DNA from: CAZMHL01 sp045605445
GTDB taxonomy: Bacteria; Bacillota; Clostridia; RGIG6154
Length of the DNA stretch: 64,000 nt
Direction of reading: 5' to 3'
Assembly: GCA_045605445.1 (NCBI GenBank)
Contig: JAZUPZ010000030.1
Location: 124,001-188,000 of the forward strand
Part shown: piece by piece, positions 23,811 through 32,938 of the stretch
Position numbering within the stretch: the first letter of the stretch is position 1
Layout of the letters: each line of letters begins with the position of its first letter
Program-made: the position numbers and the translations under genes
The notes under the pieces: generated by a model
Seen by the model: the letters and a program-made list of their open reading frames with translations, nothing else
Told to the model about the DNA's origin: nothing
Database searches by the model: none

Positions 23811-24644
23811 ATGGCTATAAAAAAGTATAATCCGACTTCTCCTGCAAGAAGATCTATGACTGTTTCAACATTTGAGGAAATCACAAAGAAGACTCCTGAA
23901 AAAAGCTTGGTTGAAACTTTAAAAGAGAATGCCGGAAGAAACTCTTATGGTAGAATTACAGTTCGTCACAGAGGCGGCGGAAACAAAAAGAAATACAGAA
24001 TCATTGATTTCAAAAGAAATAAGGATGGAATCGTTGCAGATGTAATCGCAATTGAATACGATCCTAACAGAAGTGCAAATATTGCTCTTCTTCAGTATGA
24101 AGACGGTGAAAAGAGATACATTATCGCACCAGTTGGCCTTAAAGTTGGTCACAAAGTAATGTCAGGCGAAGGCGCTGATATTAAACCTGGTAACGCTCTT
24201 CAGATTAAAGATATCCCTGTTGGTACTTTGATTCACAACATCGAACTTACAGTTGGAAGAGGCGGACAGCTTGTTAGAGCTGCAGGTAACTCAGCTCAGC
24301 TTATGGCTAAAGAAGGTGCTTATGCACAGGTTAGACTTCCTTCCGGAGAAGTTAGAATGGTAAGTGTTCTCTGCAAAGCTACAATTGGTGAAGTTGGTAA
24401 CGCAGATCACGAAAACATCTCAATCGGTAAAGCAGGAAGAAAACGTCACATGGGTTTCAGACCTACAGTTCGAGGCGTTGTTATGAACCCGAACGACCAT
24501 CCGCACGGTGGTGGTGAAGGTAAATCACCTATCGGTCGTCCAAGTCCTGTTACTCCTTGGGGTAAACCTGCACTTGGTTACAAAACCCGTAAAAAGAACA
24601 AGAAATCAAATATGTTCATTGTTAAGAGACGTAACGCGAAATAA
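23811..24644 (+). CDS. rplB: Ribosomal protein L2
   Basis: A 277-residue protein essential for subunit joining and near the peptidyl transferase centre. ITVRHRGGGNKKKYR, the VGRGGQLVRAAG motif and the C-terminal NPNDHPHGGGEGK with the conserved functional His are all present. It has a GAGAGGAG site before the ATG. Confidence 0.98.
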   Translation: MAIKKYNPTSPARRSMTVSTFEEITKKTPEKSLVETLKENAGRNSYGRITVRHRGGGNKKKYRIIDFKRNKDGIVADVIAIEYDPNRSANIALLQYEDGEKRYIIAPVGLKVGHKVMSGEGADIKPGNALQIKDIPVGTLIHNIELTVGRGGQLVRAAGNSAQLMAKEGAYAQVRLPSGEVRMVSVLCKATIGEVGNADHENISIGKAGRKRHMGFRPTVRGVVMNPNDHPHGGGEGKSPIGRPSPVTPWGKPALGYKTRKKNKKSNMFIVKRRNAK

Positions 24645-24665
24645 TTTAAAAATGGAGGTTTACAA

Positions 24666-24944
24666 ATGGGTAGATCAGTTAAAAAGGGCCCTTTTGTCAG
24701 TGAAAAGCTTTTAGCCAGAATCGTTGAAATGAATGATTCAGGCGAAAAGAGAGTTTTGAAGACATGGTCAAGAAGCTCAACAATTTTTCCTGAAATGATT
24801 GGTCACACAATCGCTGTTCATGACGGTAGAAAACATGTTCCTGTATATATTACAGAAGATATGGTTGGTCATAAATTAGGTGAGTTTGCTCCTACCAGAA
24901 CATTTAAAGGACATGCAGGGGCAAAAACCAGCGGTGTTAAATAA
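24666..24944 (+). CDS. rpsS: Ribosomal protein S19
   Basis: A 92-residue protein of the 30S head. MGRSVKKGPFVSEKLL, TWSRSSTIFPEMIGHTIAVH and GHKLGEFAPTRTFKGH are diagnostic. The gene has a TGGAGG ribosome binding site and the usual place between rplB and rplV. Confidence 0.97.
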   Translation: MGRSVKKGPFVSEKLLARIVEMNDSGEKRVLKTWSRSSTIFPEMIGHTIAVHDGRKHVPVYITEDMVGHKLGEFAPTRTFKGHAGAKTSGVK

Positions 24945-24979
24945 TTTATTATCAAATCGAGAGAGGAGGCAGCATAACA

Positions 24980-25312
24980 ATGGAAGCAAAAGCAATCCTT
25001 CGTTATGCACGTATTTCACCTCGTAAGGTGAGAATCGTGATAGATTTAATCAGAAATAAATCTGTTGCAGAAGCAATCGGTATTCTTAACAATACCCCTA
25101 AAGCTGCTTCTGAATATTTAATAAAGTTGTTAAATTCTGCAATTGCAAATGCTACAAACAATCACAATATGGACGCAGAAAAGTTATATGTAGCTGAAGC
25201 TTTCGCTAATCCCGGACCTATTCTTAAGAGAATAATGCCAAGAGCACAGGGTAGAGCGTTCAGAATCAGAAAAAGAACAAGTCATATTACTCTTGTTTTA
25301 AAGGAAAGATAA
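24980..25312 (+). CDS. rplV: Ribosomal protein L22
   Basis: A 110-residue tunnel-lining protein. ARISPRKVRIVIDLIRNK at the N-terminus and the beta-hairpin region KRIMPRAQGRAFRIRKRTSH are diagnostic. GAGAGGAGG precedes the ATG. Confidence 0.97.
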   Translation: MEAKAILRYARISPRKVRIVIDLIRNKSVAEAIGILNNTPKAASEYLIKLLNSAIANATNNHNMDAEKLYVAEAFANPGPILKRIMPRAQGRAFRIRKRTSHITLVLKER

Positions 25313-25331
25313 TCCAAAGGAGGTAGAAATA

Positions 25332-25991
25332 ATGGGTCAGAAGGTTAATCCACACGGACTCAGAGTCGGCGTTATTAAGGACTGGGATTCTAAATGGTAT
25401 GCCGATTCCAAAGATTTCGGCGACAGCTTAGTCGAAGACTACAATGTGAGAAAATATCTTAAAAAGACTCACTTTGATGCAGGTGTTGCAAAAATAGAAA
25501 TAGAAAAACCTTCAAATAAACTTAGAATCAATATTTATGCTGCTAAACCGGCATTTATTATCGGTAAAAAAGGTGAAGGTATAGAAAAAACAAAAGCAGA
25601 GCTTGTTAAAATGACAGGCAAGAACGTTGACATAAAGATTATTGAAGTTAAGCATCCTGATTTGTGTGCTGTATTGGTTGCTGAAAATATCGCAGCTCAG
25701 CTTGAAAAGAGAATTTCTTTCAGAAGAGCTATGAAACAGGCAATGAGCAGAACAACAAAAGCCGGTGCTTCAGGTATCAAAGCAAGATGTTCAGGTCGTT
25801 TGGGCGGTGCAGAAATCGCTCGTGCAGAACAGTATCATGAAGGTACTATTCCGCTTCAGACATTAAGAGCTGATATCGACTACGGTTTTGCTGAAGCTGA
25901 TACAACCTTCGGTAAAATCGGCGTAAAAGTTTGGATTTATAACGGCGAAGTTCTTCCTGGAAGCAACAAGCAGAAAGGGGAGAATAAATAA
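25332..25991 (+). CDS. rpsC: Ribosomal protein S3
   Basis: A 219-residue protein at the mRNA entry channel. MGQKVNPHGLRVGVIKDWDS, the KH-domain loop FIIGKKGEGIEK and the C-domain SGRLGGAEIARAE are diagnostic. It overlaps the rplP start by one base. Confidence 0.97.
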   Translation: MGQKVNPHGLRVGVIKDWDSKWYADSKDFGDSLVEDYNVRKYLKKTHFDAGVAKIEIEKPSNKLRINIYAAKPAFIIGKKGEGIEKTKAELVKMTGKNVDIKIIEVKHPDLCAVLVAENIAAQLEKRISFRRAMKQAMSRTTKAGASGIKARCSGRLGGAEIARAEQYHEGTIPLQTLRADIDYGFAEADTTFGKIGVKVWIYNGEVLPGSNKQKGENK

Positions 25992-26422
25992 TGTTATTAC
26001 CAAAAAGAGTTAAATACAGAAGAGTTATGAGAGGCAGAATGACAGGTAAAGCTTCAAGAGGTAACACAGTTTGCTACGGTGATTTCGGTATTCAGGCTAC
26101 ACAGCCGGGATGGATCACAAGCAATCAGATTGAAGCAGCCCGTATTGCCATGACAAGATACACAAAAAGAGGCGGTAAAGTTTGGATTAAAATTTTCCCT
26201 GATAAGCCAATAACAGAAAAACCTGCTGAAACTCGTATGGGTAGCGGTAAAGGTTCACCTGAATACTGGGTAGCTGTTGTTAAACCGGGCAGAGTTATGT
26301 TCGAAATCGGCGGAATTCAGGAAGAAGTTGCAAGAGAAGCTCTTCGTCTTGCTATCCACAAGTTGCCAATCAAGTGCAAAATTGTTGCAAAAGAAATGGA
26401 TGGTGAAGCTGATGAAAATTAA
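25991..26422 (+). CDS. rplP: Ribosomal protein L16
   Basis: A 143-residue protein close to the A-site tRNA. LLPKRVKYRRVMRGRMTGKA, IFPDKPITEKPAETRMGSG and GKGSPEYWVAVVKPGR are diagnostic. The start overlaps the rpsC stop (TAATG). The end overlaps rpmC by 11 bases. Confidence 0.97.
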   Translation: MLLPKRVKYRRVMRGRMTGKASRGNTVCYGDFGIQATQPGWITSNQIEAARIAMTRYTKRGGKVWIKIFPDKPITEKPAETRMGSGKGSPEYWVAVVKPGRVMFEIGGIQEEVAREALRLAIHKLPIKCKIVAKEMDGEADEN

Positions 26423-26612
26423 TGAAATAAGAGAATTATCTTACGAAGAATTAGCTCAGAAGCTTGTTGATTTAAAAACAGAACTTTTCAACTTAAGATT
26501 TCAGAATGCTACAAGTCAGCTTGATAACACAATGAAACTTGTTGAAGTTAAAAAATCAATAGCAAAAGTAAAAACAGTTATGAGAGAAATTGAGCTTAAG
26601 AAAGAAGCTTAA
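26412..26612 (+). CDS. rpmC: Ribosomal protein L29
   Basis: A 66-residue helical-hairpin protein at the tunnel exit. KINEIRELSYEELAQKL and ELFNLRFQNATSQLDNT are typical. The ATG at 26412 lies inside the end of rplP, behind GGTGAAG, and gives the normal family length; the upstream in-frame extension is just the rplP gene read in another frame. Confidence 0.96.
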   Translation: MKINEIRELSYEELAQKLVDLKTELFNLRFQNATSQLDNTMKLVEVKKSIAKVKTVMREIELKKEA

Positions 26613-26649
26613 TTGAATCCTTGTTAATCATATGAGAGGAGGAACGAAC

Positions 26650-26907
26650 TTGTCAGAACGTAATTACAGAAAGACAAGAGTAGGTAAGGTTGTCAGCAAT
26701 AAAATGGATAAAACTATTGTTGTTGCTATCATCGATAGCGTAAAACATCCTTTATATAACAAAATTGTTAAAAGAACTTATAAATTAAAAGCTCACGATG
26801 AACAGAACGTTTGTTCAATCGGTGATACGGTTAAAGTGATGGAAACAAGACCTCTTTCAAAGGATAAGAGATGGCGTCTTGTTGAAATCATAGAAAAAGC
26901 TCAGTAA
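26650..26907 (+). CDS. rpsQ: Ribosomal protein S17 (TTG start)
   Basis: An 85-residue OB-fold 30S protein. RNYRKTRVGKVVSNKMDKT, the HPLYNKIVKRTYKLKAHDE region and CSIGDTVKVMETRPLSKDK are diagnostic. The start is TTG at 26650, because GAGGAGGA at 26634-26641 is its ribosome binding site. The in-frame ATG at 26632 would put that site inside the coding region and add a non-homologous MRGGTN extension. Confidence 0.95.
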   Translation: MSERNYRKTRVGKVVSNKMDKTIVVAIIDSVKHPLYNKIVKRTYKLKAHDEQNVCSIGDTVKVMETRPLSKDKRWRLVEIIEKAQ

Positions 26908-26932
26908 TATTGAGCAGGAAAGGAGATTAACC

Positions 26933-27301
26933 ATGGTACAGCAACAGACATTGTTAAAAGTTGCAGACAATACAGGTGCCAAAGAATTGATGTGCATTCG
27001 TGTTCTCGGTGGTACAAGAAGACGTTATGCAAACGTTGGTGATGTTATTGTTTGCTCTGTTAAAAAAGCAACACCAGGCGGAGTTGTTAAAAAAGGCGAA
27101 GTAGTTAAAGCCGTTGTTGTAAGAAGCGTTAAAGGCGTTGGAAGAGCTGATGGCTCTTATATAAAATTTGATGAAAATGCAGCAGTAATTATTAAAGAAG
27201 ATAAAACTCCAAGAGGAACACGTATCTTCGGACCTGTTGCAAGAGAGCTCAGAGATAAAGATTATATGAGAATCTTATCACTTGCTCCAGAAGTATTATA
27301 A
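26933..27301 (+). CDS. rplN: Ribosomal protein L14
   Basis: A 122-residue protein of standard length that contacts 16S rRNA in an intersubunit bridge. MVQQQTLLKVADNTGAKELM and RGTRIFGPVARELRDKDYM are diagnostic. GGAGATTAACC precedes the ATG. Confidence 0.98.
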   Translation: MVQQQTLLKVADNTGAKELMCIRVLGGTRRRYANVGDVIVCSVKKATPGGVVKKGEVVKAVVVRSVKGVGRADGSYIKFDENAAVIIKEDKTPRGTRIFGPVARELRDKDYMRILSLAPEVL

Positions 27302-27317
27302 TAGGAGGTACAACATA

Positions 27318-27641
27318 ATGAATAAATTGCATATAAGAAAAGGCGATACGGTTGTTGTGCTTTCAGGTAAAGACAAAGGAAAGAAAGGCAAAGTTTTGAC
27401 TGTATTTCCTAAAAAAGGTACAGCTATCGTAGAAGGCGTTGCTGTTGCTACAAAGCACTCAAAACCAAGACGTCAGGGTGAAGAAGGCGGAATCATCCGT
27501 CAGGAAATCCCGGTAAATGTTGCAAAGCTTATGCACGTTTGCTCAAAATGCGGAGAACCTACAAGAATCGGACGTAAGGTTATGGACGATGGTAACATTG
27601 TTCGTTACTGCAAGAAATGTAACGAATTATTCACAGATTAA
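27318..27641 (+). CDS. rplX: Ribosomal protein L24
   Basis: A 107-residue assembly-initiating 50S protein with a KOW motif (GDTVVVLSGKDKGKKGKVL). The ATG at 27318 follows TAGGAGGTA; a further upstream frame start overlaps rplN and is not used. The C-terminus has CSKCGEPTRIG and CKKC, two CxxC pairs that could bind zinc, as in some Firmicutes L24. Confidence 0.97.
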   Translation: MNKLHIRKGDTVVVLSGKDKGKKGKVLTVFPKKGTAIVEGVAVATKHSKPRRQGEEGGIIRQEIPVNVAKLMHVCSKCGEPTRIGRKVMDDGNIVRYCKKCNELFTD

Positions 27642-27665
27642 AATTAGAGGAAGGAGGTAATACAA

Positions 27666-28208
27666 ATGGCAAGACTTAAAGAAAAATATTTAAGCGAAGT
27701 TGCACCGGCTCTCATGAAGAAATATGAATATAAGAGCACAATGCAGATACCGAAGCTTGATAAAATTGTTATCAACATGGGCGTATCTGATGCTAAAGAA
27801 AATTCAAAAGCTCTTGAATCAGCTGCAGCAGACCTGGCATTGATTACCGGTCAGAAGCCATTGATTACTAAAGCAAAAAAATCAGTTGCTAACTTTAAAA
27901 TCAGAGAAGGCATGAACCTTGGTTGTAAAGTAACATTGAGAAGAGAAAAAATGTACGAATTTTTAGACAGATTTTTCAATGTAGCACTTCCACGTGTACG
28001 TGACTTCAGAGGTATAAATCCTGATTCATTTGACGGAAGAGGAAACTACGCAATGGGCGTTAAAGAACAGTTGATTTTCCCGGAAATTGAATACGATAAA
28101 ATCGATAAAATCAGAGGAATGGACATCATCATTGTTACAACAGCAAACACAGACGAAGAAGCAAAAGAGCTTCTTACACTGATGGGTGCTCCGTTTGCTC
28201 GCAACTAA
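27666..28208 (+). CDS. rplE: Ribosomal protein L5
   Basis: A 180-residue 5S-rRNA-binding protein. KLDKIVINMGVSDAKENSK, ITGQKPLITKAKKSVANFKI and GNYAMGVKEQLIFPEI are diagnostic. AAGGAGG precedes the ATG. Normal length. Confidence 0.98.
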   Translation: MARLKEKYLSEVAPALMKKYEYKSTMQIPKLDKIVINMGVSDAKENSKALESAAADLALITGQKPLITKAKKSVANFKIREGMNLGCKVTLRREKMYEFLDRFFNVALPRVRDFRGINPDSFDGRGNYAMGVKEQLIFPEIEYDKIDKIRGMDIIIVTTANTDEEAKELLTLMGAPFARN

Positions 28209-28225
28209 TTAAGGAGGGAATTATC

Positions 28226-28411
28226 GTGGCTAAAAAGTCAATGATTATTAAACAGCAGAGAACTCCAAAGTATAAAACAAGAGCTTACACAAGATGCAAG
28301 ATATGCGGAAGACCTCATGCTTATTTGAGAAAATTCGGTATCTGCCGTATTTGTTTCAGAGAATTGGCATATAAAGGTCAAATCCCCGGAGTTAAAAAAG
28401 CAAGTTGGTAA
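28226..28411 (+). CDS. rpsZ: Ribosomal protein S14, zinc type (GTG start)
   Basis: A 61-residue S14 of the short, zinc-binding type. CKICGRPHAY and CRICFRELAY supply the four cysteines. The start is GTG, after GGAGGGAATTATC. Only this zinc form is in the window; no zinc-free paralog is seen. Confidence 0.96.
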   Translation: MAKKSMIIKQQRTPKYKTRAYTRCKICGRPHAYLRKFGICRICFRELAYKGQIPGVKKASW

Positions 28412-28444
28412 AAAATGTTTTAATTATGGAAGGAGGTTACCATA

Positions 28445-28843
28445 ATGCATATTACAGATCCGATAGCAGATATGCTTACTCGTATCAGAAATGCAAATGA
28501 TGCAAAACACGAAACAGTTGATGTTCCTTGCTCAAACATGAAGAAAGCAATCGTTGAGATTCTTTTGGAAGAAGGTTATATCAAAGAATATCAGATAATC
28601 GATGATAACAAGCAGGGCGTCATCAGAATAACTTTAAAATATGGTGCAAATAAACAGAAGGTTATCTCAGGTCTTAAGAGAGTTTCAAAACCGGGCCTCA
28701 GAGTTTATGCTTCTAAAGAAGATTTGCCAAGAGTTCTTAAAGGACTCGGTATTGCAATTATTTCTACTTCAAAAGGTATTATGACTGATAAGAAGGCAAG
28801 AGAAATAAATGCAGGCGGCGAAGTTTTAGCGTTTATTTGGTAA
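28445..28843 (+). CDS. rpsH: Ribosomal protein S8
   Basis: A 132-residue 30S protein that binds the central domain of 16S rRNA. ITDPIADMLTRIRNAN at the start and STSKGIMTDKKAREINAGGE at the end are diagnostic. GGAGG precedes the ATG. In E. coli S8 represses the spc operon; no homologous site was identified here. Confidence 0.98.
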   Translation: MHITDPIADMLTRIRNANDAKHETVDVPCSNMKKAIVEILLEEGYIKEYQIIDDNKQGVIRITLKYGANKQKVISGLKRVSKPGLRVYASKEDLPRVLKGLGIAIISTSKGIMTDKKAREINAGGEVLAFIW

Positions 28844-28886
28844 GATAAAAAACGTTTGATTATTAGTTTAAGGAGGTGCACACACA

Positions 28887-29429
28887 ATGTCTCGTATAGG
28901 TAGAATGCCGATAGAAATACCACAGGGCGTTGACGTAAAATTAGGTGCGGATAACGAAATTACAGTTAAAGGTGCGAAGGGCACATTGTCCAGAAAGTTG
29001 CATCCTGAAATGCAGATTGCTGTAGAAGGTAATACTGTTACAGTTACAAGACCTTCAGAAAACAAGATGCACAAGTCACTTCACGGATTAACTCGTACTT
29101 TAATAAATAATATGGTTGTTGGTGTAACAGAAGGTTACTCAAAAACTTTGGAAATCAACGGTGTTGGTTACAGAGCTCAGAAACAGGGAAACAAACTTGT
29201 TATGAACCTTGGCTACTCACATCCTGTTGAAATGGAAGAAATTGACGGAATTAAAATCGAAGTTCCACAACCAAACCAGATAATAATTTCAGGTATCGAC
29301 AAGCAGAAAGTTGGACAGTTTGCTGCTGTTGTAAGAGAAAAGAAATTGCCTGAACCTTACAAAGGAAAAGGTATCAAATATACTGATGAAGTTATTATCC
29401 GTAAAGAAGGTAAGACAGGTAAGAAATAA
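28887..29429 (+). CDS. rplF: Ribosomal protein L6
   Basis: A 180-residue two-domain 50S protein near the factor-binding site. MSRIGRMPIEIPQGVDVKL, TLINNMVVGVTEGYSKTLEI and EPYKGKGIKYTDE are diagnostic. AAGGAGGTG precedes the ATG. Confidence 0.98.
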   Translation: MSRIGRMPIEIPQGVDVKLGADNEITVKGAKGTLSRKLHPEMQIAVEGNTVTVTRPSENKMHKSLHGLTRTLINNMVVGVTEGYSKTLEINGVGYRAQKQGNKLVMNLGYSHPVEMEEIDGIKIEVPQPNQIIISGIDKQKVGQFAAVVREKKLPEPYKGKGIKYTDEVIIRKEGKTGKK

Positions 29430-29466
29430 TCTGCTTGCCGCGTGAAACTACAGAAAGGAGTTAGTT

Positions 29467-29826
29467 ATGATTAATAAAACTTCAAGCAATGTTGCAAGAG
29501 TGGCAAGACATAAGAGAGTAAGAAAAAACATTTCAGGAACAGCTGAAAGACCTCGTCTTGATGTTTACAGAAGCTCTAAAAACATATATGCACAGATAAT
29601 TGATGACGTTGAAGGCAAAACACTTGTTTCAGCATCATCTTTGGAAGCCGGATTCGAAGGTGCCGGTTCAAATAAAGAAGCTGCAAAGAAGGTCGGCCTT
29701 ATGGTTGCAGAAAAAGCTCTCGCAAAGGGCATTAAAACCGTTGTATTCGACAGAGGCGGTTATGTATACCACGGCAGAGTTCAGGCGTTAGCCGAAGGTG
29801 CCAGAGAAGGCGGATTAGAATTCTAA
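29467..29826 (+). CDS. rplR: Ribosomal protein L18
   Basis: A 119-residue 5S-rRNA-binding protein. RHKRVRKNISGTAERPRLDV, YRSSKNIYAQIIDD and FDRGGYVYHGRVQALAEGAR are diagnostic. AAAGGAG lies before the ATG. Confidence 0.98.
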   Translation: MINKTSSNVARVARHKRVRKNISGTAERPRLDVYRSSKNIYAQIIDDVEGKTLVSASSLEAGFEGAGSNKEAAKKVGLMVAEKALAKGIKTVVFDRGGYVYHGRVQALAEGAREGGLEF

Positions 29827-29840
29827 GTAGGAGGGAAATT

Positions 29841-30341
29841 ATGGCAGATATTAACACAAACGGTGTTGAATTAAAAGAAACAGTCGTTGATATTAACCGT
29901 GTTGCTAAAGTTGTTAAAGGCGGTAGAACTTTCAGATTCAGTGCTTTGGTTGTTGTTGGAGACCAGAACGGCCACGTTGGCTGTGGTATGGGTAAAGCAG
30001 CAGAAATTCCTGAAGCTGTAAGAAAAGCTATCGAAGCTGCTAAAAAGAACATGGTAACAGTTCCTATGGTAGACACAACTATTCCACACGAAATCATCGG
30101 CGAATATGGCGCAGGCAGAGTATTGCTTAAGCCTGCTAAAGAGGGTACCGGTATCATCGCCGGCGGTCCTGCCAGAGCGGTATTGGAACTTGCTGGTATC
30201 AGAGATATCAGAGCGAAGTCACTTCGTTCAAACAATCCTAAAAATATGGTTGGCGCTACAATTCAGGGATTGGCAAGTCTTAAAAATGCAAAAGATGTTG
30301 CTGCTCTCAGAGGTAAAAGCGTAGAAGAATTATTAGGTTAA
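29841..30341 (+). CDS. rpsE: Ribosomal protein S5
   Basis: A 166-residue 30S protein that affects decoding fidelity. ETVVDINRVAKVVKGGRTF, GHVGCGMGKAAEIPEA and IAGGPARAVLELAGI are diagnostic. The loop where spectinomycin-resistance changes arise (VVKGG) looks normal. AGGAGG is upstream. Confidence 0.98.
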   Translation: MADINTNGVELKETVVDINRVAKVVKGGRTFRFSALVVVGDQNGHVGCGMGKAAEIPEAVRKAIEAAKKNMVTVPMVDTTIPHEIIGEYGAGRVLLKPAKEGTGIIAGGPARAVLELAGIRDIRAKSLRSNNPKNMVGATIQGLASLKNAKDVAALRGKSVEELLG

Positions 30342-30354
30342 GGAGGACGCAAAA

Positions 30355-30534
30355 ATGGCAAAAATTAGAATTACATTAGCTAAAAGCGTAATTGGCAGAA
30401 AACAGGATCAGATTGCCACAGTTGCAGCCTTGGGACTTAAGAAAATAGGACAATCTGTAGAAAAAGAATCAAATCCTCAGATCTTAGGTATGGTAAACAA
30501 AGTATCACATCTTGTAAAGGTTGAGGAAATATAA
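30355..30534 (+). CDS. rpmD: Ribosomal protein L30
   Basis: A 59-residue protein: MAKIRITLAKSVIGRKQDQI, then VAALGLKKIGQSVEKE and a C-terminal LGMVNKVSHLVKVEEI. It fits the short bacterial L30 family. The ATG follows AAGGAGGACGC. It lies 13 bases after rpsE and 18 before rplO, in the standard place. Confidence 0.95.
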   Translation: MAKIRITLAKSVIGRKQDQIATVAALGLKKIGQSVEKESNPQILGMVNKVSHLVKVEEI

Positions 30535-30552
30535 GATAAGGAGGTGTAGCAG

Positions 30553-30993
30553 ATGAATCTTAGTGAATTATCACCGGCTCCCGGTTCTGTTAGAGAAAAC
30601 TACAGAAAAGGCAGAGGTCACGGTTCAGGTAACGGTACACAGGCAGGTAAAGGTCATAAAGGTCAGAAAGCTCGTTCAGGCGGCGGAGTAAGACCTGGCT
30701 TTGAAGGCGGTCAGATGCCGTTGTACAGAAGACTTCCAAAGAGAGGTTTCACTAACATATTTGCTAAAAAATATATCGAAGTTAAGTTATCCGACCTTAA
30801 TGTAATGGATGACGGAGCAGAAGTAACAGCTGAAATTTTGAAGGAAAAAGGTATCATCAGCAAAGTTTGTGACGGTATCGTAATCCTCGGAAACGGCGAA
30901 TTAAATAAGAAATTAAATATAAAAGCAGCTAAATTCACAGCCGGAGCAAAAGCAAAAATCGAAGCTGCCGGCGGAAAGGCTGAGGTGATATGA
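30553..30993 (+). CDS. rplO: Ribosomal protein L15
   Basis: A 146-residue late-assembly 50S protein with the long glycine-rich basic N-terminus (RKGRGHGSGNGTQAGKGHKG) and GFEGGQMPLYRRLPKRGF. It is one base from secY, the normal coupling of translation and export genes. Confidence 0.97.
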   Translation: MNLSELSPAPGSVRENYRKGRGHGSGNGTQAGKGHKGQKARSGGGVRPGFEGGQMPLYRRLPKRGFTNIFAKKYIEVKLSDLNVMDDGAEVTAEILKEKGIISKVCDGIVILGNGELNKKLNIKAAKFTAGAKAKIEAAGGKAEVI

Positions 30994-30994
30994 G

Positions 30995-32272
30995 ATGCTT
31001 CAGACGTTAAGAAACGCTTGGAAGATTCCCGACCTTAGAAAGAAAATTTTATATACAATTCTCTTATTGATAGTTTTCAGATTCGGATCAATGATTCCTG
31101 TACCGGGACTCAACAAAGATGCTCTTGCAGCTTTGGTTTCTGATTCAAATTCATTGTTCGGATTTTTTAACGCAATCAGCGGTGGAGCATTCGGAAATGC
31201 TACCATCTTTGCTATGAGTATTACACCGTATATCAACTCCTCAATTATCCTGCAGCTCTTGACAGTAGCAGTACCTGCACTTGAAAGACTTGCAAAAGAA
31301 GGAGAAGAGGGCAGAAAGAAAATTGCTCAGTACACAAGATACGGCACAATAGTTTTAGCATTTATCCAGGCAGCAGGCTTATATGCTGCAATTCAGGGTT
31401 CAGTAAATAAACCGGGTTTGTTGTCATTTGTAACAATTACACTTACATTTACAGCAGGTACCGCATTCCTTATGTGGCTTGGTGAAAAAATTACTGAAGT
31501 TGGTGTCGGAAACGGCATATCCCTTATCATCTTCACCGGTATTATTTCCGGTGCACCTAACGGAATCAGAGCAATTATCAGCTATATGAAGGGTGAATAT
31601 TTCAGCTTCTTCAGTATAGTAGCTGTTATCTTGTTCGTGATACTTGCAGTGTTAATCGTAGGCTTTGTTGTAACAATCAACGAAGGCGAAAGAAGAATCC
31701 CTGTACAGTATGCAAAAAGAGTTGTTGGAAGAAAGATGTATGGCGGACAGAGCACTTTCATTCCGCTTAAAGTATCGATGTCAGGCGTAATGCCAATCAT
31801 CTTTGCTATGTCAATTCTTTCATTCCCAGCAACAATTGTGAATTTGTTCGGACAGCCGGCAGCAGGAACCTTCTGGGCTAAGTTTGTTTCATTGTTTAAT
31901 ACAAACTCATGGTTCTATGGAGTACTTTACTTCCTGTTGATTATCTTCTTCACATATTTCTACACTTCAATACAGTTTAATCCTATTGAAATGGCAAATA
32001 ACATGAAGAGAAACGGCGGATTCGTTCTTGGTATCAGACCGGGTAAACCAACTTCTGATTATATCGGAAAGGTTCTCGGAAAGGTTACACTTATCGGTGC
32101 GGTAATTCTTGGTATAATCGCAGTATTGCCGTTAATCCTTTCAGGTGTATCAGGAATAAACATCGGAATCGGCGGAACTTCAATCCTTATCGTGGTAAGC
32201 GTTGCGCTTGAAACAGTTAAGTCTTTGGAATCCCAGATGATGATGAGACATTATAAAGGATTTTTAGAATAA
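30995..32272 (+). CDS. secY: Protein translocase subunit SecY
   Basis: A 425-residue membrane protein with about ten helices that forms the Sec channel. FRFGSMIPVPGLN in the first helix-plug region, MSITPYINSSIILQLL, the GVGNGISLIIFTGI motif and ERRIPVQYAKRVVGRKMYGG in a cytoplasmic loop are diagnostic. It lies one base after rplO and uses ATG with GGTGATATG before it. Confidence 0.97.
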   Translation: MLQTLRNAWKIPDLRKKILYTILLLIVFRFGSMIPVPGLNKDALAALVSDSNSLFGFFNAISGGAFGNATIFAMSITPYINSSIILQLLTVAVPALERLAKEGEEGRKKIAQYTRYGTIVLAFIQAAGLYAAIQGSVNKPGLLSFVTITLTFTAGTAFLMWLGEKITEVGVGNGISLIIFTGIISGAPNGIRAIISYMKGEYFSFFSIVAVILFVILAVLIVGFVVTINEGERRIPVQYAKRVVGRKMYGGQSTFIPLKVSMSGVMPIIFAMSILSFPATIVNLFGQPAAGTFWAKFVSLFNTNSWFYGVLYFLLIIFFTYFYTSIQFNPIEMANNMKRNGGFVLGIRPGKPTSDYIGKVLGKVTLIGAVILGIIAVLPLILSGVSGINIGIGGTSILIVVSVALETVKSLESQMMMRHYKGFLE

Positions 32273-32299
32273 TTGTTGCTTTTAAGGAGTGGACGGTAA

Positions 32300-32938
32300 A
32301 TGAGAATTATTCTTTTAGGTGCTCCTGGAGCAGGTAAAGGAACTCAGGCTGAATTTATTTCAGAAAAGCTAAATATTCCTACGATATCAACAGGTCTTAT
32401 GATAAGACGTGCGATTGCCGACAATACAGAAGTTGGTAAGCTTGCCAAAGGCTATATTGACGGCGGTCAGTTGGTACCGGATGAAGTAGTTATTGAGCTT
32501 TTGCTCAATAGAATAAACGAAAGTGACTGTCAGAACGGATATATTTTAGACGGATTTCCGAGAACTATAAATCAGGCAGTTGCTTTGGAAGAGAAAAACA
32601 TCACTATCGATAAGGTATTGGAAATTGCTGTTTCAGATGACACGATTATTTCAAGACTGTCAGGAAGAAGAGAATGTTCCAAGTGCGGTAAAACTTATCA
32701 TATCGTAAGTAATAAACCGGTTGTTGATGGAAAGTGCGATTCCTGCGGCTCAGAACTTATTTGCCGCAAGGATGACACACCGGAAGTTATAAGCAACAGA
32801 CTGGAAGTTTATCATAAACAGACAGAACCGCTTATCAACTTCTATAAAGAAAGAGGCAATCTGGTTGTTGCTGAAGGTCAGGACAGTGTAGCTGATACTA
32901 CAAAAGAAATTTTCAGGGCATTAGGTGTTTCAGAATGA
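32300..32938 (+). CDS. adk: Adenylate kinase
   Basis: A 212-residue long-form kinase converting ATP and AMP to two ADP. GAPGAGKGTQA is the P-loop, DGFPRT the AMP-binding segment. The LID domain has CSKCGKTYHIV and CDSCGSE, two CxxC pairs forming a structural zinc site typical of Gram-positive enzymes. The end overlaps map by 4 bases (ATGA). Confidence 0.97.
   Translation: MRIILLGAPGAGKGTQAEFISEKLNIPTISTGLMIRRAIADNTEVGKLAKGYIDGGQLVPDEVVIELLLNRINESDCQNGYILDGFPRTINQAVALEEKNITIDKVLEIAVSDDTIISRLSGRRECSKCGKTYHIVSNKPVVDGKCDSCGSELICRKDDTPEVISNRLEVYHKQTEPLINFYKERGNLVVAEGQDSVADTTKEIFRALGVSE

Noticed and set aside
29732..30235. 167-codon minus-strand open frame in the rpsE region
   Set aside because: Fully opposite to rplR and rpsE, both certain genes.
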